Assembly (NCBI GenBank): GCA_028710605.1
Contig: JAQTTU010000002.1
Location: 215,005-279,004 of the forward strand
Origin: Sideroxydans sp.
GTDB taxonomy: Bacteria > Pseudomonadota > Gammaproteobacteria > Burkholderiales > Gallionellaceae
DNA: 64,000 nucleotides
Direction: 5' to 3'
The notes beneath the pieces are model-generated. The model had not been told where the DNA came from. It ran no database searches and saw only the letters and a list, made by a program, of their open reading frames with translations. Every line of letters begins with the position of its first letter. Positions within the stretch are counted from its first letter, which is position 1. Shown piece after piece: positions 15,772 to 23,526 of this stretch. A program made the translations under genes and the position numbers.

Positions 15772-17832
15772 TTACGGCGTTGTAAAAATCTGCACTCCGC
15801 CAACAGCCATGAAGGTGTTATTCAGGAACTTGAGTGATGTCACCCCGACACCGGACAAGCCTGTCGAAGCATCCTGAGTCCAGTTCAGTCCATCCGTGGA
15901 AGTAAACACCTTTCCCGACGTACCTGCCGCGACAAAACTGCCATTGCCGTAGGCGACCATGTTTAAAGTATTGAAATAAACAGCGGATGCCGGTGTTGCT
16001 GCTGTCCAAGTGATGGCATCTGGAGATGTCCACACTCCTGTGCCTGCCGCGACATATAGATTATTGGCAAATACCACCGAGCCCAGATTAATGGCGTTCT
16101 GTGGTAGCACCGGGTAGCCGGGATACGTGATCTGTCCACGATCTGTCCACGTGACCGCATCCGGCGAGGTCAAAATGCGACTGCCAACGGCGACATATTG
16201 CGTACCGGACCAGATCACCTTGTTAAGCGTTCCAACAGCAGGAACGATACGAGTTGACCAGGTAATGCCGTCTGCTGAAGTCAGGATTCCACCGCCGCCA
16301 TCTGTCAGGAAGAATTTCCCGTTCGCAAAATCGACACCGTTCTTGTTCTGGTAATTTCCGGCACTCAACCGCCCCGTCCAAAGCGCGCCGTCAGGCGAAG
16401 TGTAGGCCTGTCCATAGTTATCAACGCCGACAAACACGCCATTGCCGTATGCGACCTTGGTAAGAATGAGCGCTGCCGAAGCCGGTGTTGCTCCCGGATA
16501 AGTAGCGGCCAAACTGCCCCACGTAACTGCATCTGTCGAAGATGCAACTTTGTTTCCGACACCTACCGAAAGATATTGAGTTCCGCTCCAAGCCACATCC
16601 GACAGGTAACCTTGAAGCAGCGTGATACCGGTGACCGAATGTGCAGTCCAGTTGAGTGCAGCCGGAGCACCACCACCAGCCGCACTGGTTGTCGCATTGA
16701 CTTCAGCTGAACCCGCGCTTTCTCCCGCCGCATTGACTGCTGTCATTCTGTAGTAGTAGGTCGTCGCTGCAGTGAGTCCGGTATTCGGGAATGGCCCTGA
16801 CGTGGGTTGCGCGATGACAGGCGTGATTTTGTTGGCGGCGATGATCTGCACGGGGGATGTGGTTGAACGGTAAATGTTGTACGCAGTAGCCCCCGTTACG
16901 TTGGTCCAGTTGATATTGATCTGGGTCGCGCTGCTGGCCGTCGCAGACACCCCTGTCGGTGCGGATGGAATAGTCGATCCCGCCGCCACCGCACTCGCAT
17001 ACAGCGCACCATAAGTGGCCGTCGGAATAGCGGGAGAAGACGGTGCGGAAGCGCCAGCCGCCATCACACTCGAAGCCCCGCTGGTCATCGCGAGCAGCGC
17101 CGCATCAAACGTTGCCTGACTGACCACCGAAGTCGGCGCGCTGGCCGGGTTCACCAAGCCGGTCGCCAAAGCCTGCGCCCTGTCCGCCAAGGTTGTTCCG
17201 CTTTGCCCGTTTGCCGCCATCGCCCACGCGGAAAGCAGCAGCGTGTTCGTATCGCCGGTGTGGTTTGTGGCCGGATCGAATGCCGGAACCGCAGAAGCCG
17301 GAACACCGAAAATCGTTCCGGCGACGCTCATCGCGGCAACCGCAGAAGCCGCCTGAATCGGGTGCGCCGCAGAGAACCCGCCCAAACGCGTTTGCAAATC
17401 CGTCACGGCGGTTTCGGTAACCAGCGTCACAGGCACACCCGTCGCTGCCGCCCCCGCACTCTGAATCAAACCGCGCAATGGCGTGCTTCCGGTTTCCGGC
17501 GCACCGGTCACCTCGTTGAAATAACTGCCCGTCACTTCCACGATCAGCGGATAAGTCACGCTGGCGGGGAATGTCACCGAAGCCACACCGCTGGCGTTGA
17601 CCGTGCCGCCGGATACCAACGTGATCGGGTTGCCGCTGGCATCTTTGAGAACAACGGTTGCTCCGCTGTAATACGGGCCTTTGTAAGGCGTGACGCTGGC
17701 GGTTACGGTAGAAGCGCCGCCGCCCGTGGTCGTGCCGCCCCCCCCTCCGCATCCGGCGAGAATCAAAGTGGCAATGGCAGTAAGACCTATGCCCAGTTCA
17801 GTGGCTTTGCGTAAAGCGGGTTTGAGTAGCAT
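15772..17832 (-). CDS. FN3 lipoprotein with YCF48/WD-like beta-propeller repeats
   Basis: A 686-residue secreted lipoprotein. The start at ATG 17832 follows an AGGGAG ribosome site. The frame stays open to 17865. The lipobox is LILAGC, followed by a poly-Gly linker. The N-terminal part (about 30-290) is Ala/Thr-rich, then comes a fibronectin type III domain (about 295-385, PTGVSATASSATQININW...YYYRMTAVNAAG). The C-terminal half has about six repeats of the form YGNGxFVxV...SxDGxxWT, as in sialidase-like or YCF48-like propellers. It shares its leader region, signal peptide and FN3 module with the 18109 protein. Probably a surface or periplasmic binding protein. No enzyme motif was seen. Confidence 0.8.
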   Translation of the reverse strand: MLLKPALRKATELGIGLTAIATLILAGCGGGGGTTTGGGASTVTASVTPYKGPYYSGATVVLKDASGNPITLVSGGTVNASGVASVTFPASVTYPLIVEVTGSYFNEVTGAPETGSTPLRGLIQSAGAAATGVPVTLVTETAVTDLQTRLGGFSAAHPIQAASAVAAMSVAGTIFGVPASAVPAFDPATNHTGDTNTLLLSAWAMAANGQSGTTLADRAQALATGLVNPASAPTSVVSQATFDAALLAMTSGASSVMAAGASAPSSPAIPTATYGALYASAVAAGSTIPSAPTGVSATASSATQININWTNVTGATAYNIYRSTTSPVQIIAANKITPVIAQPTSGPFPNTGLTAATTYYYRMTAVNAAGESAGSAEVNATTSAAGGGAPAALNWTAHSVTGITLLQGYLSDVAWSGTQYLSVGVGNKVASSTDAVTWGSLAATYPGATPASAALILTKVAYGNGVFVGVDNYGQAYTSPDGALWTGRLSAGNYQNKNGVDFANGKFFLTDGGGGILTSADGITWSTRIVPAVGTLNKVIWSGTQYVAVGSRILTSPDAVTWTDRGQITYPGYPVLPQNAINLGSVVFANNLYVAAGTGVWTSPDAITWTAATPASAVYFNTLNMVAYGNGSFVAAGTSGKVFTSTDGLNWTQDASTGLSGVGVTSLKFLNNTFMAVGGVQIFTTP

Positions 17833-17920
17833 GGTGGCGCGCTCCCTGTGAAAGTTGGACAGCAAATAATTGATTCGGAAATTACAGGGTGCAGGCTAAC
17901 CCATCGAATAGGCGATTCAT

Positions 17921-17940
17921 ATCCCGTGTTCAGGGGGGTA
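17921..17940 (-). promoter_or_regulatory. Shared 20-bp motif, copy 1 (lipoprotein promoter)
   Basis: Plus-strand ATCCCGTGTTCAGGGGGGTA, a CCC-N8-GGG-type imperfect palindrome. It ends 88 nt before the start codon at 17832. The same motif is at the same 88-nt distance before the 20157 start and 92 nt before the 23357 start. This suggests an activator site for a LuxR-type response regulator. Confidence 0.6.
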
Positions 17941-18010
17941 GGCTGACAGATGAATTGTGGTGGATTTGCTACTGGAAGGAGTGGATGGGGAGCTGGAAAT
18001 AGGCTGTAGA

Positions 18011-18026
18011 TCGCCTATTGACGGGC
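18011..18026. repeat. Family B repeat
   Basis: TCGCCTATTGACGGGC, reverse orientation relative to the 7844 copy, between the promoter motif of one lipoprotein and the terminator of the next. Confidence 0.8.
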
Positions 18027-18055
18027 TTCTTCACGAGGTGTCTGGGTTGATAATG

Positions 18056-18087
18056 AAAAAGCCACCCGCAAAGCGCGGGCGGCTTTT
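18056..18087 (-). terminator. Rho-independent terminator of the NHL lipoprotein gene
   Basis: A stem AGCCGCCCGC/GCGGGTGGCT (one G-U pair) with a five-base loop and a T run on the minus strand, starting about 20 nt after the stop codon at 18109. Confidence 0.85.
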
Positions 18088-18108
18088 TACGGAACTCCGA
18101 AAAGCGAA

Positions 18109-20157
18109 TTACTGAATCTTGCGGATCTCGTTATTGGTGGTATCCGCCACATACAAGTTTGTGCCGTCAGAGGTAATCCCGTTCGGATTCCAGAACGAAG
18201 CTGCTGTACCTACTCCGTCCGTGGCCTGCGCAAAAGCATTTCCCGCAACAGTCGTGACGCCCCCCGAAGAGATCACCACCTTGCGCACATTGTGGCTACC
18301 CGCGTTCTGGCTGGTGACATACAGGTTGGTGCCGTCGGTGGTAATGCCCATCGGAGTGTTGAACGATGCAGCGGTTCCCGTGCCGTCGGTGTAAGCCTGC
18401 GTTCCCGAACCGGCCAAGGTCGTCACGGTAGCCGAAGCGATCACAATCTTCCGAATCTTCTGGCTATTGGTATCGGCCACATAAAGGTTGGTGCCGTCGG
18501 TCACAACGCCTCTGGGAAAGTTGAAGGTTGCCGCACTTCCAATGCCGTCTGCCGACCCGGCATTTTGCCAGCCCGCTCCGGCCAATGTCGTCACCTGCCC
18601 CGTGGCAATAACCACCTTGCGTATGGCGTTGTTGCCTTTGTCCGCCACGTACAGATTGCTTCCGTCAGTCGTAATCCCGGAAGGCGTATTAAACAGAGCC
18701 GCAGTACCTGTACCTTCCGCATAACCCATTGCCGCACCAACCAATGGCGTTACAGTTCCCGTGGCAATATTGATTTTGGAGATGCCGGAAGTGTTGTTGA
18801 CGATATCGACATAAGTAAAATAGGTTGCGTACAAGTTAGTGCCGTCCGTCGTGATGCCATATGCGCCTGGCAGCGAAGCCAGCGTCGTCACCGCACCTGT
18901 GGCAATCACGACTTTGTAGATGCTGCCGCTGTTTGCCACATACAGATTCGTGCCATCGGTGGTAACGCCCGTTGGCCCCATGATCGGAGATGAGGTCGGT
19001 GTTGCCGTTGCGGGACCAACCAAGGTGGAGACTGTGGTGGAAAGCACCAGCGGTGTGCCTTGTATTGTGCCGCCCATCAATCCGGCAACGGCTCCGCCGC
19101 CCGCCGCACTGGTTGTGGCACTCACCTCAGCCGAAGCCACGCTTGCTCCCACCCCATTCAACGCCACCACCTTGTAGTAATAGGTCGTGGCAGCGCTCAG
19201 CGCATAAGAATCGTTCAGCGAAGTAGCCACAGTCGAAGGCCCCACCAAGGCGGAACCGCTGGTGACATTGGTCATCGAAGCAACGGGCAAGTTCGCAGTG
19301 GTTGCACGATAGACGTAATAGGCTGCTGCCCCCGACACCGCAGACCAGCTCAAATTGATTTGAGACGAACTTACTGCCGTTGCAGACACACCCGTTGGCG
19401 CTGCCGGAACCGCTGTTGCCGCCGTCACATTAAATGTCCCCACCGCAACCACACCCGTGCCGTCGAAATTGGACAGCGTGATCGCCGTATTGCCAATCAC
19501 CACTCCATGCGGAACCGTGACTGTGATCGCCGTTGCTGTTGCCGACGAAACCGTGGCCACGATGGTGCCGAACTTGACCACTGGCGCGGGTGTGAAATTG
19601 CCCAGGTTGGTGCCGCTGATGGTGACGCTCGTCCCCTCCGGCCCCGTTGCCGGAGTAAAGCCGCTGACGGCAGGCGTTGCTCCGGCAGGTGCAGCCCCGT
19701 ACACCCCGGTCAAATCCGGCAAGTTGCCGGTGAACGAAGCATCGGCCATGAAATCGACCGCGCCCGTCGTGCCAAATTCCACATAGATCATCGGCAATGT
19801 CGTGTCCTTGCAAATCGAATTGACCGTCTGCGCTGCACCGTTGTAAGTCAAGCTGCCGCCGCTGGCCAACACAAAAGTCGCCGCGCCGCCGTCCGAAGTG
19901 AACACGCCTGTATTGAATGTGCCGGTGTTGCCGTTGTAAGTCCTGGCGTAGGTCGCCATATCTCCGGCGGTCGGTACGGCAACTGTACCAGCGGTGTAAT
20001 GCGCGGTAGTGCAACTGAGCGAACCGCCGCCTGATCCGCCTCCAGTGCCGGTGCTGGTACTGCCACCACCCCCGCATCCGGCGAGAATCAAAGTGGCAAT
20101 AGCGCTGAGGGCTATGCCGAGTTTTGTGGCTTTGCGTAAAGCGTTTTTGAGTAGCAT
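18109..20157 (-). CDS. IPT/TIG-FN3-NHL repeat lipoprotein
   Basis: A 682-residue lipoprotein. ATG 20157 is chosen because AGGGAG lies upstream and the signal peptide (MLLKNALRKATKLGIALSAI, then LILAGC) matches the paralogue at 17832. After a Gly/Ser linker come an Ala/Thr-rich segment, an IPT/TIG domain (about 150-240, VSGFTPATGPEGTSVTISGT), an FN3 domain (about 255-345) and a C-terminal NHL-type propeller. The propeller has about six units built on ITTDGTNLYVAD...IRKVVIATG. NHL and IPT domains bind ligands or partners. No catalytic residues were seen. Likely a surface-exposed binding protein in the regulon described under the shared motif. Confidence 0.82.
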   Translation of the reverse strand: MLLKNALRKATKLGIALSAIATLILAGCGGGGSTSTGTGGGSGGGSLSCTTAHYTAGTVAVPTAGDMATYARTYNGNTGTFNTGVFTSDGGAATFVLASGGSLTYNGAAQTVNSICKDTTLPMIYVEFGTTGAVDFMADASFTGNLPDLTGVYGAAPAGATPAVSGFTPATGPEGTSVTISGTNLGNFTPAPVVKFGTIVATVSSATATAITVTVPHGVVIGNTAITLSNFDGTGVVAVGTFNVTAATAVPAAPTGVSATAVSSSQINLSWSAVSGAAAYYVYRATTANLPVASMTNVTSGSALVGPSTVATSLNDSYALSAATTYYYKVVALNGVGASVASAEVSATTSAAGGGAVAGLMGGTIQGTPLVLSTTVSTLVGPATATPTSSPIMGPTGVTTDGTNLYVANSGSIYKVVIATGAVTTLASLPGAYGITTDGTNLYATYFTYVDIVNNTSGISKINIATGTVTPLVGAAMGYAEGTGTAALFNTPSGITTDGSNLYVADKGNNAIRKVVIATGQVTTLAGAGWQNAGSADGIGSAATFNFPRGVVTDGTNLYVADTNSQKIRKIVIASATVTTLAGSGTQAYTDGTGTAASFNTPMGITTDGTNLYVTSQNAGSHNVRKVVISSGGVTTVAGNAFAQATDGVGTAASFWNPNGITSDGTNLYVADTTNNEIRKIQ

Positions 20158-20245
20158 GGCGGAGCGCTCCCTGTAAAAATTGGACAGCAAATTGTTGATT
20201 CGGAAATTACAGGGCACAGGCTATCGCATCGAATATGCGATTCAT

Positions 20246-20265
20246 ATCCCGCGTTCACGGGGGGT
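20246..20265 (-). promoter_or_regulatory. Shared 20-bp motif, copy 2 (lipoprotein promoter)
   Basis: Plus-strand ATCCCGCGTTCACGGGGGGT, ending 88 nt before ATG 20157. The region between motif and start codon is also very similar to that of the 17832 gene, so the two promoters are paralogous. Confidence 0.6.
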
Positions 20266-20324
20266 GAGATGTGTGGTGTATTTGCTACTGGATAGGTCGG
20301 CCAGAAAGCGCAGGGGGCTGTAGA

Positions 20325-20412
20325 TCGCCTATTGGCGGGCTTGTACGTGAATGCTGCCGACTTGTCGGGTTGCCCCGCAGGGGTTCTTGCACCCCTGGGT
20401 GAAACCCGGCCT
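20325..20412. repeat. Family B repeat followed by a diverged family C-like hairpin
   Basis: TCGCCTATTGGCGGGC at 20325-20340, then a CG-rich hairpin with GACTTGTCGGGTTGCCCCGC (about 20359-20378) and GGGTGAAACCCGGC (about 20398-20411). The same B-plus-C neighbourhood occurs near 34934-35055 and 50132-50213. Confidence 0.65.
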
Positions 20413-20449
20413 TCGAATTCATCAACCATGTTATTGAACTCAGAACTCT

Positions 20450-22252
20450 TCAACCGAAATACTGAGTTTGTTCCACAGAAGAATTTTCTTGTTCGGCCAC
20501 TATCTTCGACGTGTCGAAATCCGGTGTGATGTGGTGTACGGAAACTTCGATGGCGACCATGCAGCCGTTGGGCGAACGCGGCTGCCAGATGATGCTGCCG
20601 CCCAGTGCCGCAGCGCGGGCGCGCAGGCTGCTCATGCCGCGATTCGGTTTCGCTCCCGCTTCGGGCAGTCCCACCCCGTCGTCCTTGATGGTCAGCATCA
20701 ATTTTTCTTCGTTCCACGCAATATCCACCGTGATGCGGGTGGCGCTGGCGTGGCGCAGCACATTGGTGATCGTCTCGCGCAGGATACGGCTCAGGTTGAG
20801 CGCTGCGGCGGCGCTGACCGGCAGCGGGAATTCGATGTCGGAAATGCGCCAATCCAGCTCCAGGCCGGCCGCATGGACGCGCTGCTGTGTTTCCACGCGC
20901 CAGTCGGCCACCAGGTCGTCCAACGGGGTGGCGGGATGCGCGGAGCGCGATACCACGTCGCGCAAGTCGCGCAGTGCGGAACGCGCCAAGTCGGCTTCGC
21001 GCGGCTGATTGGCGCGCTGTGCGGAAATCGCCAGCCCCAGCAGTTTTGCGCCGAGGTCGTCGTGCAGATCGCGGAAAATGCGTTCGCGTTCGCCCGCTTC
21101 GGCATGCTTGATTTCCAAAGCCCGCCGCTCTTTGAAGCTGGCTGAAAGCGAAGTGTGCGCAGCGGCGATACGCTGCTCAAGTTTCCGGTTCATTTGCCTG
21201 GATTTAATCAGCAGAAAAACGATGGTGGCGACGATGGTCAACAGCAGGGTGACGGCGATGGCGCGATACAGCCAGGTCAAATCGTGCTGCGGATCTGGAT
21301 CGTACAAAAAACCGTCCAGCGAAAAGTTTCGCGGCAGCATGCCGATGTCGGAATATGTGTCGGCAATATGCCGCCAGCGGCTGGCGTTCATATAACCTAC
21401 TTCGATCAGTTCCGGGTGCATCAGCGCGATGGTCTCTTTTGCTTCAAACAAAAAGTAGTCGCGCGAATGCCGCTGCGAATAACGGGCGAGGATCAAATCC
21501 GCCATTTGCTCCGGGTGCTCCACGGCATATTTCCAGCCGCGCAAACTGGCTTCGCGGAATGCGCGCACGCGCTCCGGGTGCTCCTTCAGTTGCTGTTCGG
21601 TGGTAAACAGATTGTCGCCGTAAAAATCGATCCCGGCGGAACGCGGCGTGTAGATGTAATGGGCAAATCTCGCGCGTCTCAGGTAGTACGGCTGATTGGT
21701 GGCATAGCCCGCAATCGCATCAACCTTGCCGTCGATCAAATCCTGCGGATCGTAGCTGTGCTCAACCTGCGTGATCTGGCTGAGCGGAATTCCCTCTTTC
21801 TGGAGATAGGCCAGCAACTCGTCCGCCTGCGGCTCAAGCATCACGCGCTTGCCGACAATATCGTGAATATCCTGCGTGGTTTTGAGCTGCCGCGCGATCA
21901 GCACGTAAGGCGAATGCTGGAATATCACGGCCAGCGCCACCACGGGCTGACCGGCTTTGCGCTGCAACAACAAGGCGCTGGTGCCCACCCCGAACTCGGC
22001 ACGCCCATCCAGCACATTCTTGACCGGATCATCGCCGGGCAACGCTTCCACAATCTTTACATCCAGACCCGCCTCGCGGTAATAGCCCCGCTCTTTCGCC
22101 GCGTAGTAACCGGCGAATTGAAAAGCATGCGTCCACTTCAATTGCAGCGTAACGCTATCCAGTTCGCTGGAGGTTTCTTGCGCCAGCGCAGGTAGTGCCA
22201 GCAGCGAAGTGGCAAGCAGCAAAGATAAACAATAGCGGGAAATGGTATGCAT
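20450..22252 (-). CDS. Sensor histidine kinase with NMT1/THI5-like periplasmic domain, kinase 2
   Basis: A 600-residue kinase. The start at ATG 22252 gives a clean signal peptide (cleavage after ALAQ, about 25). Residues 33-315 form an ABC-type solute-binding domain of the NMT1/THI5 kind (LQLKWTHAFQFAGYYAAKE, then a helix-rich lobe). One transmembrane helix (about 331-350) leads to a coiled coil and a HisKA_3 domain with His397 in ERIFRDLHDDLGAKLLG. The ATPase has NLSRILRETITNVLRHA. In known transporters this binding domain recognises pyrimidine, nitrate or sulfonate-like ligands. Here it is fused to a kinase, so it probably senses such a ligand. No regulator gene is adjacent. Confidence 0.92.
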   Translation of the reverse strand: MHTISRYCLSLLLATSLLALPALAQETSSELDSVTLQLKWTHAFQFAGYYAAKERGYYREAGLDVKIVEALPGDDPVKNVLDGRAEFGVGTSALLLQRKAGQPVVALAVIFQHSPYVLIARQLKTTQDIHDIVGKRVMLEPQADELLAYLQKEGIPLSQITQVEHSYDPQDLIDGKVDAIAGYATNQPYYLRRARFAHYIYTPRSAGIDFYGDNLFTTEQQLKEHPERVRAFREASLRGWKYAVEHPEQMADLILARYSQRHSRDYFLFEAKETIALMHPELIEVGYMNASRWRHIADTYSDIGMLPRNFSLDGFLYDPDPQHDLTWLYRAIAVTLLLTIVATIVFLLIKSRQMNRKLEQRIAAAHTSLSASFKERRALEIKHAEAGERERIFRDLHDDLGAKLLGLAISAQRANQPREADLARSALRDLRDVVSRSAHPATPLDDLVADWRVETQQRVHAAGLELDWRISDIEFPLPVSAAAALNLSRILRETITNVLRHASATRITVDIAWNEEKLMLTIKDDGVGLPEAGAKPNRGMSSLRARAAALGGSIIWQPRSPNGCMVAIEVSVHHITPDFDTSKIVAEQENSSVEQTQYFG

Positions 22253-22364
22253 ACTGAAACGCGCGCCTAATACAAATACCGACAATGTTGAGGAGTCATA
22301 AGCATATCCCATTACCGGAGGAGACTGGCTTTTGCCTCCAAGCAGAACAAGCCGTTGTTATACG

Positions 22365-22401
22365 AAAAAAAACCGCCCGCAACCTGAATTGGCTGGGGCG
22401 G
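22365..22401 (-). terminator. Rho-independent terminator of the 22455 lipoprotein gene
   Basis: On the minus strand CCGCCCCAGCC pairs with GGTTGCGGGCGG (G-U pair and a small bulge), followed by eight T residues. Confidence 0.75.
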
Positions 22402-22454
22402 ATTGAGGGGTTTGCAAAAGAAAAAATGCTGTTGCTGCTTCCCGCGAAACCGGG

Positions 22455-23357
22455 TTACTTGGCAGAAATCTGGAATGCGAGACGCTCCGCAATCGCCTTG
22501 GCCGCTTCTTCAAACTTGGGCGACAAGGCTTTCCAGTATTCGAGGTTCTTGTGGCTTTCGCCGCTGGGCACGCTGATCTCGTCCGGGTTCACGGAAAGCG
22601 ACAGCAGCAGTTTGCCGTTGCCGCCCAGCCAGCCTTCGCGCTTGCCGTAGCAGCGCAAAGTCAGGTCGCGCACGCGCATAACTTTGCGGTCATTCACCAC
22701 GTTGACTTGCCAAGCCAGCACCAGCGGCGCGCCAGTGGCATCCTGAATGGCGGCAGCAAAATCATCGGACGTAGCACCGGAGAATATGCCCGCGCTGCGA
22801 TATTTGAAGCCCGCCACGGGCACGTTGTAGTAGCCCAGGTACAGATCGGGGTTAAACATCTTGCCCTTGATGAACTGCGTGTCCTTGGTCAGGCCTTTCT
22901 CGCCTTCGGATTTTGCGAACGCGGGCAATGCCTGCACGGCTTTGTTATCCATCATATCCAGCCCGCTTGCTTGCAGCGCGTTGTTCAGAATCTTGGCAAT
23001 ATCGTCGCCCATTTTTTTCGCGTCGGCTTCGGAAAGATGGTCTTCCACCGGCTCGCGCGAGGCGAAGTCCGTACCGCCCCCCGCTCCCATCATGGTGAAT
23101 GCGCCGGCCAGCGCTGCACTCGCCAATTTTTTGCCGGTATGGCCTTCGCCGCTCAACAGGGTAAGACGTTCCAGATGTACTCCCTCGCTCACGTTCATGC
23201 CGCTGACGGCCAGTTTTTTGCCCTTGATGGCGGCGGTATTGCCGAGGTCGCCCGCCACATTCAGCGCCACACTGCTTTTGGGGGCCGAGGTTGCGCACGC
23301 GGTTAACACTAGCGCTGCCAGCAGCACAGAGACGGTCTTGGTGAAATGCAATTGCAT
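22455..23357 (-). CDS. Lipoprotein of unknown function
   Basis: A 300-residue protein with a lipobox (LTACATS, Cys about 22). I do not recognise the family. Residues 40-75 (GKKLAVSGMNVSEGVHLERL) look like a beta-rich start, and a Gly/Ala-rich patch lies near 80-100 (AALAGAFTMMGAGGG). The end is helical. It carries the shared promoter motif 92 nt upstream, like the two FN3 lipoproteins, and sits divergently from kinase 3. That links it to the same regulon by position only. Confidence 0.75.
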   Translation of the reverse strand: MQLHFTKTVSVLLAALVLTACATSAPKSSVALNVAGDLGNTAAIKGKKLAVSGMNVSEGVHLERLTLLSGEGHTGKKLASAALAGAFTMMGAGGGTDFASREPVEDHLSEADAKKMGDDIAKILNNALQASGLDMMDNKAVQALPAFAKSEGEKGLTKDTQFIKGKMFNPDLYLGYYNVPVAGFKYRSAGIFSGATSDDFAAAIQDATGAPLVLAWQVNVVNDRKVMRVRDLTLRCYGKREGWLGGNGKLLLSLSVNPDEISVPSGESHKNLEYWKALSPKFEEAAKAIAERLAFQISAK

Positions 23358-23449
23358 AATTTTCTCCCTGAAATATATTGATGACGACGAAACAGAACGG
23401 ACGCGGTATTACTTGGATGCAAGATTATGAGATACGCATAACTCAAACA

Positions 23450-23469
23450 ATCCCGCGTTCAGGGGGGTA
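23450..23469. promoter_or_regulatory. Shared 20-bp motif, copy 3, in a divergent promoter region
   Basis: Plus-strand ATCCCGCGTTCAGGGGGGTA. It lies 92 nt before the lipoprotein start (23357, minus) and 57 nt before the kinase 3 start (23527, plus). The motif is roughly palindromic, so it could act in both directions. Confidence 0.6.
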
Positions 23470-23526
23470 GCTTTAGTTTTGGCATTTGCTAAAGTCGCAG
23501 CGTCGAAATCCATTGAAAATCCAGAG

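Noticed and set aside
15772..17832. Photosynthesis-related role for the YCF48-like repeats
   Set aside because: Propeller repeats of this type are widespread and no photosystem gene is near. The protein is a lipoprotein with an FN3 domain.
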